A stretch of 64,000 nucleotides of DNA from DATJZH01 sp052146815 (GTDB taxonomy: Bacteria > Actinomycetota > Actinomycetes > Streptosporangiales > Streptosporangiaceae): NCBI GenBank assembly GCA_052146815.1, contig JBKQMG010000051.1:3475-67474 (forward strand), in the 5' to 3' direction. Positions within the stretch are counted from its first letter, which is position 1, and every line of letters starts with the position of its first letter. Under the pieces are notes generated by a model. That model was given only the letters and a program-made list of their open reading frames with translations, made no database searches and was not told the origin of the DNA. Of the stretch, positions 26,498 to 35,345 are shown piece by piece. Made by a program: the position numbers and the translations under genes.

Positions 26498-28867
26498 GTG
26501 AGCGAGCAGTTCAAGGGCACGATCAACACTGACATCAGGGACTCGGTGCCCGACTGGGCGCCGTTCGCTCCGCCCAAAGCACCTGACGGCGCGCCCAACG
26601 TGGCCTACATCGTGCTGGACGACGTGGGCTTCTCGGCGATGAGCTGCTACGGCGGCCCGATCGAGACCCCGAACATCGACCGGATCGCCGCCGAGGGCGT
26701 CCGGTATACGCAGTGGCATACGACGGCGCTGTGCTCGCCGACCCGCTCGTGCCTGCTCACCGGGCGCAACCACACCCGCAACTCGATGGCGTGCATCACC
26801 GAGGCGGCGGTCGGGTTCCCGAACGCCAGCGGGACCATCCCGCCGCAGAACGGCATGATCTCGGAGATCCTCGGCGAGCGGGGCTGGAACACCTACATCG
26901 TCGGCAAGTGGCACCTGTGCCCGACCGTGGAGATGAACCTGGCCTCGACCCGGCGGAACTGGCCTTCCGGCCGCGGGTTCGAGCGGTTCTACGGGTTCCT
27001 CGGCGCCGAGACCAACCAGTGGTACCCCGACCTGGTCTACGACAACCACCCGGTCGACCAGCCCAGGTCACCGGAGGAGGGTTACCACTTCACCGACGAC
27101 ATCACCAGCAAGGCCATCGAGTTCATCAGCGATGCGAAGGTGATCGCGCCGGACAAGCCGTTCTTCCTGTACTACGCGCCCGGCGCCGCGCACGCCCCGC
27201 ACCAGGTTCCGAAGGAGTGGGCGGACAAATTCAAGGGCCGCTTCGACATGGGCTACGAGGCGATGCGGGAGCAGACCCTGGCCCGGCAGCAGGAGGTGGG
27301 CATCGTCCCGGCCGACACGCAGCTGCCGCCGGTCAACCCGCTCGGCACCCCCGAGACCCGCACGGGCCCGGACGGCCAGCCGTTCCCGCCGCTGGACTAC
27401 ACCAGGCCGTGGGACTCGCTGTCGGCGGACGAGAAGAAGCTGTTCTGCCGGATGGCCGAGGTGTACGCGGGGTTCCTGGCACACGCCGACCATCACATCG
27501 GCCGTCTGCTGGACTACCTCGAGGACACCGGGCAGCGGGACAACACCATGATCATCCTGGTGTCCGACAACGGTGCCAGCGGGGAAGGCGGCCCCAACGG
27601 GTCGGTCAACGAGATGAAATTCGCGAACGGCATCCCCGATGACATGCGGTCGAACCTGGCGATGCTGGACGCGCTGGGCGGGACCAGGACCTATAACCAT
27701 TACCCGAACGGGTGGGCGATGGCGTTCAACACGCCGTTCAAGATGTGGAAGCGGTATGAGTTCAATGGCGGCACCGCCGACCCGTGCATCATCTCCTGGC
27801 CCTCAGGCACCGAGGGCGCCACGGCGGGCAACGGCGAGCTGCGCCACCAGTACCACCACGCGATCGACCTCGTGCCGACCATCCTGGACGCCCTGGGCAT
27901 CGACCCGCCGGAGACGATCAAGGGTCATGTGCAGTCCCGGTTCGACGGGGTGAGCATGCGCTACAGCATCTCCGACCCGTCCGCGCCGTCGGCGCGCAGG
28001 ACGCAGTTCTACTCGATGCTCGGCTCGCGCGGGATCTGGCACGACGGCTGGAAGGCCATCACCACCCACCCGACGCTGAGCGGCTGGAGCCATTTCAACG
28101 ACGACACCTGGGAGCTGTATCACACCGATGTCGACCGGGCCGAACTGCACGACCTGGCCGCCGAGCACCCCGACAAGCTGCGCGAGCTGATCAACTTGTG
28201 GTTCGCCGAAGCCGGGGACAACGGGGCGTTCCCGCTCGACGACCGGTCCGCGCTGGAGATCATCACCACGCCGCGGCCGCAGCTGGCGTCGCCCCGCGAC
28301 CGGTACGCCTACTTCCCCGGCACCGCCGAAGTGCCCGAGCAACAGGCAGTCAACATCCGCAACCGGTCCTACTCGATCGGCGCGTTGGTGGACATCCCCG
28401 CGCCCGGCGCGCAGGGCGTTCTGTTCGCCCACGGCTCCCGCTTCGGCGGCCACGCCCTCTACATCAGGGACAGCCGGCTGCACTACGTCAACAACTTCGT
28501 GGGGCTGGCCGAGCAGAAGATCGACGGCACCGAGGACATCCCCACCGGCGAGAACCTCATCCTGTCTGCCTCGTTCGACAAGGACGGCGAGGACCCCCCC
28601 GGTGTCTCCACCGGGATCCTGTCCCTCTACCACGGCGACGAGAAGGTCGGCGAAGGCCGGATCAAGACCCAGCCCGGGCTGTTCTCGCTCGCCGGCGAGG
28701 GCCTGTGCATCGGCCGCGACAGCGGCGAGTCCGTCACCGACGACTACCCCGGCCAGCACCCCTACGCCTTCACCGGCGGCACGATCAAGCGCGTCGCGAT
28801 CGACGTCAGCGGCGAGCCTTACGTCGATCTTGAGCGTGAGGCCCAGGCCATGCTGGCCCGCGAGTAG
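26498..28867 (+). CDS. Arylsulfatase-family sulfatase (type I, formylglycine-dependent)
   Basis: Sulfate-ester hydrolase of the alkaline-phosphatase superfamily, 789 residues from GTG 26498 with GAAGGAG six bases upstream. The open frame to 26324 has no such site. Metal ligands D41 and D42 in VLDDVG. The formylglycine motif is intact: C79-S-P-T-R83 in ALCSPTRSCLLTG. GKWHLCP and the second metal site VSDNGASGEGG are present. After about residue 600 a beta-rich C-terminal domain follows. No signal peptide is seen, so it is probably cytoplasmic. It needs a formylglycine-generating enzyme; the only trace of one in the window is the broken fragment near 31.3 kb. Probably read from box E with the small genes upstream. 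Confidence 0.93.
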   Translation: MSEQFKGTINTDIRDSVPDWAPFAPPKAPDGAPNVAYIVLDDVGFSAMSCYGGPIETPNIDRIAAEGVRYTQWHTTALCSPTRSCLLTGRNHTRNSMACITEAAVGFPNASGTIPPQNGMISEILGERGWNTYIVGKWHLCPTVEMNLASTRRNWPSGRGFERFYGFLGAETNQWYPDLVYDNHPVDQPRSPEEGYHFTDDITSKAIEFISDAKVIAPDKPFFLYYAPGAAHAPHQVPKEWADKFKGRFDMGYEAMREQTLARQQEVGIVPADTQLPPVNPLGTPETRTGPDGQPFPPLDYTRPWDSLSADEKKLFCRMAEVYAGFLAHADHHIGRLLDYLEDTGQRDNTMIILVSDNGASGEGGPNGSVNEMKFANGIPDDMRSNLAMLDALGGTRTYNHYPNGWAMAFNTPFKMWKRYEFNGGTADPCIISWPSGTEGATAGNGELRHQYHHAIDLVPTILDALGIDPPETIKGHVQSRFDGVSMRYSISDPSAPSARRTQFYSMLGSRGIWHDGWKAITTHPTLSGWSHFNDDTWELYHTDVDRAELHDLAAEHPDKLRELINLWFAEAGDNGAFPLDDRSALEIITTPRPQLASPRDRYAYFPGTAEVPEQQAVNIRNRSYSIGALVDIPAPGAQGVLFAHGSRFGGHALYIRDSRLHYVNNFVGLAEQKIDGTEDIPTGENLILSASFDKDGEDPPGVSTGILSLYHGDEKVGEGRIKTQPGLFSLAGEGLCIGRDSGESVTDDYPGQHPYAFTGGTIKRVAIDVSGEPYVDLEREAQAMLARE

Positions 28868-28911
28868 CCGGCCCGCGCTGAGCGACAGGGCATGCAGCCC
28901 TTGATGAGCGG

Positions 28912-28940
28912 CGCCCCGCTTCCCTTCTGGCGGCGGGGCG
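28912..28940. terminator. Hairpin after the sulfatase gene
   Basis: Arms CGCCCCGC and GCGGGGCG, 13-nt loop, about 45 bases after the sulfatase stop. Possible terminator. Confidence 0.4.
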
Positions 28941-28944
28941 ACGC

Positions 28945-29112
28945 GCGGACGGCGACGCGGCGATGCTGGAGACGGCGCGGCTCGGCCTGCTGATCCGCCG
29001 CGATGACGCCGAGCACGAGCGCGCCTACGGCACGGGCGCCGAGAAGGCTCTCGCAGGCGCGCGACCGGGGCTGGCTGTCGTCAGCATGCGAGAGGACTCC
29101 GCGCAGGTGTTC
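28945..29112 (+). pseudogene. C-terminal remnant of a HAD-family phosphatase
   Basis: The frame reads GDAAMLETARLGLLIRRDDAEHERAYGTGAEKAL and then LAVVSMREDSAQVF. This looks like the last 50-60 residues of actinobacterial HAD hydrolases, which usually have SDGDxxML, DDAERExAY and end in SMxxDWxxVF. Everything upstream, including the DxDGT nucleophile motif, is missing, and the usual stop after VF is lost so the frame runs on. Identified from memory of the family pattern, so moderately sure. It marks the first of several gene relics. Confidence 0.5.
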
Positions 29113-29141
29113 CTGACAGCCTGGCGCGGGTGCCGTTCGGG

Positions 29142-29903
29142 TCAGGCCAGCAGCTGGTCGGATTCCCGCAGGGCGCGTAGCGCCGCCTCGAACGAGAACA
29201 GCCTCGCCCTGACGTGCTCGGCCTGACGCTGGCCGGCTGCGCCGGGAGCGCGCTCGGCGTCCATCGCGGCACGAACCGCCTGCAGGGCCGCCAGCACGTC
29301 GGTGACCCTGGCCCGGCCGTTGTCATCCGGAGCGGCCTCGCGCAGCGCGTAGAGCATCTGCGCGAAGTCGTCGGCGCGGCGCTGAATCTCGTACCAGCGC
29401 CGCCCCGCGTCTGGCGCGGCAAAGGCCGCCGGGGTCTCCGCGGTACTCATCGCGTCGTAAAGAGCCGAGCCCCGCGCGTAGGCGTCGACCACCCGCGATC
29501 GCCAGGCCGCCGCGGCCGCGCCGCGGCGGCCCTCGGCGCGGAAGACCCAGACAACCAGGCCGATGATCAGGATCGCCCCGATGGCGACGAACGGCCAGAT
29601 GTCGCCGGCCGTGAAACTGGTGGCCGGGGCTGCGGAATGCGATGCCGACGGGGTGGCACTGGGAGAGACCGGCGGCGAACTGGCCGTGCTCGCCGACGAC
29701 GACGGCGTTACCGTGACCGTGGCCGTCGGGGTGGCCGGGAGGCTGGGCGAGATGGTCGGGTCGGGCGCGATGCTGCCGCTCGCGCGCGGCGAAAGGCTCG
29801 CGATCGCATTGGCCGCCGCGCCGCTCGCGCCGCAGGCCGCGACCGCCACCGGAGTCAGGAACAAGGCCGCTAAAAGGAGCAGGCCGCCGGTCACTCGCCG
29901 CAT
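29142..29903 (-). CDS. Putative lipoprotein with a second membrane helix, unknown function
   Basis: 253 residues from ATG 29903; the frame stays open to 29993 but signal-peptide logic favours this start. MRRVTGGLLLLAALFLTPVAVAAC is a lipoprotein signal with a VAAC lipobox. A Ser/Thr/Pro/Ala-rich linker (about 30-100) follows, then a membrane helix IWPFVAIGAILIIGLVVWVF and a basic, helical cytoplasmic part with YEIQRRADDFAQMLYALREA. If the lipobox is used, the N-terminus is outside and the C-terminus inside. No function recognised. Box F with a GATGCT -10 candidate lies upstream. Confidence 0.75.
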   Translation of the reverse strand: MRRVTGGLLLLAALFLTPVAVAACGASGAAANAIASLSPRASGSIAPDPTISPSLPATPTATVTVTPSSSASTASSPPVSPSATPSASHSAAPATSFTAGDIWPFVAIGAILIIGLVVWVFRAEGRRGAAAAAWRSRVVDAYARGSALYDAMSTAETPAAFAAPDAGRRWYEIQRRADDFAQMLYALREAAPDDNGRARVTDVLAALQAVRAAMDAERAPGAAGQRQAEHVRARLFSFEAALRALRESDQLLA

Positions 29904-29988
29904 GCTCCAGCCTCTTCCGCGCTGCCCTGCCGGCCATCCGCCGCGAATGGCGTCGCTGCCAGCATCCGCGCCGCCCGGTGACCTCGTC

Positions 29989-30007
29989 CTCACCCGTCAA
30001 GGGGGAA
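29989..30007 (-). promoter_or_regulatory. Palindrome box F upstream of the lipoprotein gene
   Basis: CTCACCC-GTCAA-GGGGGAA, 19 nt, with one arm weaker (GGGGG for GGGTG). On the minus strand GATGCT follows 22 nt later (29966-29961), giving a leader of about 50 nt to ATG 29903. Confidence 0.55.
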
Positions 30008-30025
30008 CTTGCCTGTGCGGTCCCT

Positions 30026-30065
30026 TTTGTTCCGCGCGCCCTTTTGATCCGCTTTGTTCCGCGCG
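30026..30065. repeat. Direct repeat TTTGTTCCGCGCG, two copies
   Basis: Identical 13-mers at 30026-30038 and 30053-30065, 27 bp apart, in an AT-richer patch between the lipoprotein and YihY genes. The meaning is unknown. Confidence 0.5.
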
Positions 30066-30149
30066 ATCCGGCCGCTGCTGCGCGCCTGTGCCGCCGCGAC
30101 CGGGAACTGCCTGGCAGCGGCGGGGCTCCCTGGCGGCCGGTCCGCGGCG

Positions 30150-31223
30150 TTAGAGCGGATCTTCGTCGGCCGCTTCGGTAAAGGAGGCGACGACCTTGTA
30201 TTCGGGCCGGCGGACCTCCATCTTGGCCAGCCGCTCGAACATCCGCCGGTCAGCCGGGGTCAGCGGCGGCTGCGTCACCGACCGGGGCCACAGCCTGTGC
30301 CGCAGGACCACGTTGATCTCGGCAGCCCACAGCGTCAGCTGGGCGCCGAGGTACATCCACGACAGCAGCGTGATCACCACGGCGAAGAACCCGTAGGTGG
30401 GGCTCGCCCGGTGCAGCCCGCGGGTCACGTACCAGGTGCCGATCAGCTGCAGCGCCTGCCAGAACACCGTGGCCAGGATGACGCCTACCAGCACGTCGCG
30501 CACCCGCAGCGGCTCGGCGGTGAGCACCAGGAAGGCGAGCAGGAACAGCCCGAAGTTCACGAGCACCGAGGCCGCCACCGCGAGGACGGTCCCCGTGGTG
30601 CCGTGGGTCACGGCGGTGGCGAACGCAGCCAGCGCGGTGGAGGAAACCGAGGCCACTCCGAGCAGGCCGATGATGCCGACGGTGCGGATGTAGCGCTTGA
30701 GGAAGCTCGGCCATTTCACGTAGGGCACGTTCCAGACGGTGTTCATCGCGTTCTGCGACGCCAGCCCGATGCCGAAGCTCCCGTACAGGGTGCCGGCGAT
30801 CCCGATGACGAGCGCTGTCCCGCTTCCGGCCAGCGGATGCACCGTCGAGCGCAGCTGCTCCCCGATCACCGGGAAATTACCCAGCGCCGAATCGATTACC
30901 TGCTGGTGCAGCGCCTTATGACCTGCGAGCACGAACCCGAGGATCGTGGTGAGCAGAAGCAGCAGCGGGAACAGCGCGAACAGCCCGTAGTAGGCCATCA
31001 GCGCGGCCTTGCCGCCGGCCTGGTCGTTGCCGAATTTCTGCACGACCGCGAAAGGGAATCCGATCACGACGTGACGCTGCTGGAACCGGTCGAACCGCCG
31101 GACTAGCCGTTCGGCCAGGTTCACCTGCGGCGGCGGTTCAGGCGCCGTTGCCTCCGGCGCCCCTGCCTGAGATGGCTGTTCGCCAGGCGCCCGCGCCCGC
31201 GGCGGCTGCGCGTCCCCGCTCAC
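30150..31223 (-). CDS. YihY/BrkB-family inner-membrane protein
   Basis: 357 residues, start 31223 (MSGDAQPPRARAPGEQP). After a Pro-rich cytoplasmic N-terminus of about 35 residues come six membrane helices, beginning near GKAALMAYYGLFALFPLLLLLTTILGF. YGSFGIGLASQNAMNTVWNVP and TYGFFAVVITLLSWMYLGAQLTLWAAEIN are typical of the YihY/virulence-factor BrkB family (long mis-called ribonuclease BN). Function is not settled; lipid or solute export has been proposed. Its 5' end abuts the formylglycine-generating-enzyme fragment, so its promoter may be one created or inherited by that rearrangement (see box G). Confidence 0.88.
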   Translation of the reverse strand: MSGDAQPPRARAPGEQPSQAGAPEATAPEPPPQVNLAERLVRRFDRFQQRHVVIGFPFAVVQKFGNDQAGGKAALMAYYGLFALFPLLLLLTTILGFVLAGHKALHQQVIDSALGNFPVIGEQLRSTVHPLAGSGTALVIGIAGTLYGSFGIGLASQNAMNTVWNVPYVKWPSFLKRYIRTVGIIGLLGVASVSSTALAAFATAVTHGTTGTVLAVAASVLVNFGLFLLAFLVLTAEPLRVRDVLVGVILATVFWQALQLIGTWYVTRGLHRASPTYGFFAVVITLLSWMYLGAQLTLWAAEINVVLRHRLWPRSVTQPPLTPADRRMFERLAKMEVRRPEYKVVASFTEAADEDPL

Positions 31224-31227
31224 TCAG

Positions 31228-31398
31228 GGGCGCGCAGCACTGCGGCGCCTGCGTCCGGTGCCGGGGCACGTAATAGTCACTGGTCCACTCCCAGACGTTG
31301 CCGATCATGTCGCTCCGGCCGTCACCATCAGCCGGGAACGAGCCTACCGGCGAGGTCCTGGCGCTAGCCGCAGCGGCTTCGCCAGGGAACTCGCCTGG
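31228..31398 (-). pseudogene. Fragment of a formylglycine-generating enzyme (FGE-sulfatase/SUMF1 family)
   Basis: Minus-strand frame reads PGEFPGEAAAASARTSPVGSFPADGDG, then MIGNVWEWTSDYYVPRH and CCAP. The pattern (T)SPVGSFPxNGYGLYDMxGNVWEWTxDxY, with a later CC-x-P, is characteristic of actinobacterial FGE, the copper enzyme that converts the sulfatase cysteine to formylglycine. Only about 57 of 300 residues remain, and the LY of YGLYDM is replaced by RS. The catalytic cysteines and the metal-site C-terminus are absent, and the frame runs into the start of YihY. It is certainly non-functional. It lies between the active-type sulfatase and the sulfatase-like gene. Confidence 0.8.
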
Positions 31399-31439
31399 CC
31401 CGGTGCTGGCCATCATCTGGCCGGCCTGCACATGCCAGC

Positions 31440-31458
31440 ACCACCCCGGGTGGGTGAG
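31440..31458. promoter_or_regulatory. Palindrome box G, between FGE and SulP remnants
   Basis: ACCACCC-CGGGT-GGGTGAG, 19 nt, with one mismatch in the left arm. CATCAT follows after 21 nt on the plus strand (31480-31485), and GATGAT after 22 nt on the minus strand. A formerly bidirectional promoter of two genes now degraded, possibly now serving yihY. Confidence 0.5.
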
Positions 31459-31489
31459 GCCGCCGGCCGCCGGGCCGCACATCATCTGA

Positions 31490-32953
31490 GAGCATCAGTC
31501 GGCAGTCATCACGACGACGTCCGCCGCCGCGCTGGCGGCGGGCTCGGCCCTGCAGGACGTCCCTGTCGCGCAGCGCCCAGCCGCAGTCCCGCTGCTGGTC
31601 ATCCTGGCCGGCCTTGCGCTGGCCGCCGCCGGGATCGCTCGCGCGGGCCGGTGTACCCGGTTCGTCTCCTACTCGGTGATGACCGGCTTCCTGTCCGGAA
31701 TAGCCGTCAACATCGCGTGCGGCCAGCTCAGCGATCTGACCGGCGCTCCGGCGCGGGGAGCCTTTCCGCTGGCCAGGGCCGTCGATGTGCTCAGCCATCC
31801 GGCCCGGATGAACCTGGCCTCCGTGCTCACCGGCCTCGGCGCCCTGGCCATCCTGATCCTGCTGGCCCGGACCAGGATCGCCGCCGTCAGTGCGCTGATC
31901 GCCCTGGTCATCCCGACCGTGCTGGTCGCGGTGGCCGGCGCGGACAGCGTCGCGAGAGTCAAGGACGCCGGTGACATCCCTGGCGGCATCCCGCTCCCGC
32001 ACCTGCCGGATTCCCGGTTCCTGTCGTTCAGCCTCGGCACCGGCGCGGTGGCAATCGCCGCGATCGTGCTGGTCCAGGGCGCCGGGGTCGCCGAAGCCGC
32101 GCCCAATACCGCGGGCGGGCCGCCGAATCCGGATCAGGACATCATCGCGCAGGGCGCCGCCAACCTGGCCTCGGGTTTCTTCCGGGCGTCCCGGTCGGCG
32201 GGTCGGTCGGCCAGACGGCGCTCAGCTAAGCTCCGGCGCGCGCAGCCGCTGGGCGTCGGTCTGGTCCGGCGTGTGGCTGCTGGTGATCCTCGTTCTCTTC
32301 TCCGGGCTGGTCGCGAAGATCGCGGTTCCGACGCTCGGGGCCATCCTGATCTTCGCTGCCGTCGGCTCACTGCGGCCCGGCGAGATCACCAGCATCCTGC
32401 GGACCGGGCGCATCTCCCGGGTCGCCGTCATCACCACCTTCGCCGCGACCATATTGCTGCCGGTCGCCGCCGCTGTCGGCATCGGAGTAGCGCTCTCCCT
32501 GCTGCTGCAGCTGAACCAGGACGCCATGGACCTGGTGGTGGTCGAGCTCATCCACCGCGCCGACGGGCGCCACCGGCCGCGCTGACCAGTGAGCACGTGA
32601 CCATCCTGGACGTTTACGGCAGCCTGCTCTTCGCCGGTGCCCGCACCCTGCAGGCTCATCTGCCCGATCCGGGCACGGCGCGATCCCCCGTGGTCGTGCT
32701 GCGCCTGCGGCGCCGCACCTCACTCGGGGCGACGTTCGTCAAGGTGGTCGCGGACTAGGCCGAGCGCCTCGGCGCGGCCGGCGGCCGCCTTTACCTCAGC
32801 GGGCTCGAGCCGAGCCTGACCGACCGGCTGCGCCGCACCGGCCATATCGACGGGCCGGTGCGCGCGTTCGAGGCCACCGCCGTCGTCGGCGAGTCCACCC
32901 AGGCCGCCGCGGCGGACGCGGGGGCGTGGCTGGTCAGGACGCACGGCGGATGA
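31490..32953 (+). pseudogene. SulP-family anion transporter with STAS domain, broken
   Basis: The relic begins in mid-protein at SAVITTTSAAALAAGSALQ right after a TGA, so the first membrane helices are missing. The frame continues through GFLSGIAVNIACGQLSDLTG and NTAGGPPNPDQDIIAQGAANLASGFF (SulP signature region) to about 32190. It then shifts to another frame carrying LLVILVLFSGLVAKIAVPTLGAILIFAAVG, which ends at 32585. A STAS domain (EHVTILDVYGSLLFAGARTLQ) follows in a third register but is cut by TAG at 32756-32758, after which it reads on (LGAAGGRLYLSGLEPSL) to 32953. At least three lesions. SulP proteins carry sulfate, bicarbonate and similar anions. Confidence 0.88.
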
Positions 32954-34193
32954 GCCGCCGGGCGGGCAGCGGGCGGTCCCCGGTCTCGCTGTCGCCGCCG
33001 GCCGCGGCCGCCATTCGCGGTCCCCACCGGCGGGCCAGCGGGTTGGCGCTCACCCCATGGGCGACCACGCTGAGCAGCACGGTGAACGCGATGACCGCGA
33101 CAGCGCGGCCCGCGGCATGGTTGCCGAGCTCCTCCAGCGCGAGCAGGGCGAACACCACTGACGCGAGGCCGCGCGGGCCGAACCAGCCGATGAATACGGT
33201 GACGGGGCGCCCGAGCCCGCCGCCGGCCAGGGCGAGTGCGACAGGCACCATCCGGATCACGGTGAGACTGAGCACGGCGTACAGGACCGTCCGCCAGGTC
33301 AGCAGCTGGAACGCCGGCAGTACCGCGACCGCGCCGAACGCCAGCCAGACCAGCAGCGACACCGCGGCACCGGTCTCCTCGACAAACGGGACCAGGCCCT
33401 CGGCGCGGCGGCCGCCGACCGCGCCGAAACACAGCCCGCCCACGAATGCGGCGATGAAGCCATTGCCGTGCAGCGCCAGCGCGCTGGCGTAGGCGCACAC
33501 GGCCAGCGCCAGCACCGCCGTGCCGGCGAAGTCCCCGGAGACCCAGCCGCGCCGACGCGCCGCCTTCACGCCGAAACCGCCGACGCTGCCGATGACCGCG
33601 CCAGCGACGACGCCGATCACCAGTTCCGTGGCCGCCTTGGCGACGTCGGCGCCCGACGCATGCCCGACGCTCGCGCCGGCAATGGCGATCAGCACAACCG
33701 GCGTGGCGATCCCGTCATTCAGGCCGCTCTCAACGTTGATCAGCCGCCGGATCCTGGCCGGGACCGCGGGGTTGACCATCATGCCCGCGCCGAGCGCCGC
33801 GTCCGTCGGCGCCAGGGCCGCCCCTACGAGCAAGGCCAGCCAGATGCTGAGGCCAGGCAGCAGCCCTGTCGCGAGCAGAGCGCCGAGGGCGATGGTCAGG
33901 GGCAGTCCGATCGCGAGCAGGCGCACGCACAGGCCCATGTCCGCACGCAGATCCCGCAGGCCGACCCGGGATGCATCGGAGAACAGAACCAGGACCAGCG
34001 TGGCCTCCGCCAGGTCCTTGATGAGCACGCGGGAGGGCGTGAATGCGAGCGGCGCCAGCGGCCCGTGGGTCAGCAGCAGGCCGGCCAGGACGAAGATGGC
34101 CGGAGCGGTGACTTCCCAGCGCTCCAGCCGCGCTGACACTATCCCCCAGGCGAAGACGAGCGCCGCGACGATCGCGACATCGGCGATCGTCAC
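32934..34193 (-). CDS. Cation:proton antiporter, CPA1 (NhaP-like) family
   Basis: 419 residues, about 12 membrane helices filling the protein. The helix-5 region carries LAPTDAALGAGMMVNPAVP and the conserved RRLINVESGLNDGIATPVVL, the Asn-Asp-containing ion-binding helix of Na+(K+)/H+ antiporters. IGWFGPRGLASVVFALLALEE is the typical late helix. The C-terminus is short and basic, with no regulatory domain. It exchanges cations for protons at the cell membrane. It follows the DUF6325-like gene on the same strand (177-bp gap), so box H could drive both. Confidence 0.9.
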   Translation of the reverse strand: MTIADVAIVAALVFAWGIVSARLERWEVTAPAIFVLAGLLLTHGPLAPLAFTPSRVLIKDLAEATLVLVLFSDASRVGLRDLRADMGLCVRLLAIGLPLTIALGALLATGLLPGLSIWLALLVGAALAPTDAALGAGMMVNPAVPARIRRLINVESGLNDGIATPVVLIAIAGASVGHASGADVAKAATELVIGVVAGAVIGSVGGFGVKAARRRGWVSGDFAGTAVLALAVCAYASALALHGNGFIAAFVGGLCFGAVGGRRAEGLVPFVEETGAAVSLLVWLAFGAVAVLPAFQLLTWRTVLYAVLSLTVIRMVPVALALAGGGLGRPVTVFIGWFGPRGLASVVFALLALEELGNHAAGRAVAVIAFTVLLSVVAHGVSANPLARRWGPRMAAAAGGDSETGDRPLPARRLIRRAS

Positions 34194-34370
34194 GGCGCCG
34201 CCAGGACGGCCTGGGCAACGCCGGGCCAGGCGGCCCGGCGGCGGCCCGGCGGCTTACCGCCGGCGCGATACCCGGCGGGCGGTCCGCCGGCCTGTGCGCC
34301 GGACGACTCTGCGGCTTCCGAACATTTCATGCCTCCTGATTCCGCTGCTGGCTGATGGTCGCGCCGGTCA

Positions 34371-34913
34371 TCACGCAGAAGACGTTTCCAGCAGGTGCAG
34401 CTCGCTTGCCTCCTCGGCCGACAGCAGCCCGATCTCGACCAGGTCCAGCGGGCTGATAAAGCCGTCGCTGATGCGGAAGCCGCCCGCCCGCGCGATCGCG
34501 TCGCGCAGCGGCACCGCCCAGTGGTGATCCAGCAGGATGAGGGCTGCGGCCGAGTTGTTCGGGATGTCCTCGAGCACATCCCAGCCCTCCTCCTCAGTGA
34601 ACACGTGCACGCCGCCGTCGGCCGCTGCCTCCTCCGCGCCGGCGATGGCACCTTCCTCCATGCCCTCCTCGCCGTCGATGCCGAGGCCGATGAGCGCGCC
34701 GATCTTGCTGCCGTACTCGATCGCCTCCGCCTCGGTGAGGTTGCTGAGATGCTCCACCTCGAGCTCGCCGTCGGCGTCCTTGTAGACGGCGAGGGAGTCG
34801 ATGACCCGCACCATGTCGCTCTCGCGCAGCCGCTCGAGCTCGGCGATGATCTCGCCGTGAAAATCGGGGTTGCTGAATCCGAGCACAATGAGCTGCACAG
34901 GCCCAATCGTCAT
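34371..34913 (-). CDS. DUF6325/DUF1269-like protein of unknown function
   Basis: 180 residues from ATG 34913 with GAGGGG upstream; the frame stays open to 35069. Opens MTIGPVQLIVLGFSNPDFHGEI and continues VRVIDSLAVYKDADGELEV, the N-terminal pattern of DUF6325 proteins, which regulate nothing known. The middle is very acidic, with IPNNSAAALILLDHHWAVPLRDAIARAGG near the end, the pattern of DUF1269/DUF6325. Soluble, cytoplasmic. The upstream gap contains box H with a GATGCT -10 candidate; the leader would be about 120 nt. Confidence 0.7.
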   Translation of the reverse strand: MTIGPVQLIVLGFSNPDFHGEIIAELERLRESDMVRVIDSLAVYKDADGELEVEHLSNLTEAEAIEYGSKIGALIGLGIDGEEGMEEGAIAGAEEAAADGGVHVFTEEEGWDVLEDIPNNSAAALILLDHHWAVPLRDAIARAGGFRISDGFISPLDLVEIGLLSAEEASELHLLETSSA

Positions 34914-35064
34914 ATTTCTGCCCCTCTCGTATTTAACGGCCGGGCGGCGCCAGCTGCGGCGAACGGCCGGCCGCCGGCCGCCCGCCGGGCGCCGGGCGCC
35001 GAGCCGCTGATGGACTCGGTCCGGGCTCGCCTTCAGAAGCATCTGCCGAGCCGGGCTGCGCCGC

Positions 35065-35083
35065 ATCACCCCAGGTGGGTGGT
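35065..35083 (-). promoter_or_regulatory. Palindrome box H upstream of DUF6325-like gene
   Basis: ATCACCC-CAGGT-GGGTGGT, 19 nt. GATGCT follows after 21 nt on the minus strand (35043-35038). Confidence 0.6.
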
Positions 35084-35173
35084 CGCCGGTGCGCAGCCGC
35101 CATCCGGCTGGCCATGGCCCGCCGGTAGGCCAGCCCGCTAGCGCGCCAGGTCCGCGGGCGGCAGCGGGCTCAC

Positions 35174-35192
35174 GTCACCCCGTCAGGGTGAG
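35174..35192 (+). promoter_or_regulatory. Palindrome box I upstream of DUF2252 operon
   Basis: GTCACCC-CGTCA-GGGTGAG, 19 nt. CATGGT follows after 21 nt (35214-35219). Leader of about 125 nt to ATG 35346. Confidence 0.7.
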
Positions 35193-35345
35193 GCAGAGCG
35201 CCAGCCAGCGTGGCATGGTCGCAGTGGCGTGGTCAGGCTGCGGGTGCTGTCGGCCGGCCCGGGGGCCCGCCAGAGCGGCGGGGCGGCCGGCAGTGCTACG
35301 CCCAGGCGCCGTGCTCGCACCCGGCCCGCGGACAGAGAGGAGCCC

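Larger units (their letters stand above)
34914..35345. other. 432-bp divergent intergenic region with two palindrome boxes
   Basis: Between the DUF6325-like gene (minus) and the DUF2252 gene (plus). It holds box H (minus) and box I (plus) and their -10 candidates. Open frames crossing it are shadows. The rest is the two leaders. Confidence 0.7.

Noticed and set aside
28963..29226. An intact small gene at 28963
   Set aside because: The first 50 residues match the C-terminus of HAD hydrolases, and the remainder is read-through over the end of the convergent gene.
30054..31106. 350-codon plus-strand frame over YihY
   Set aside because: Shadow frame; the opposite strand encodes a clear six-helix YihY protein with family motifs.
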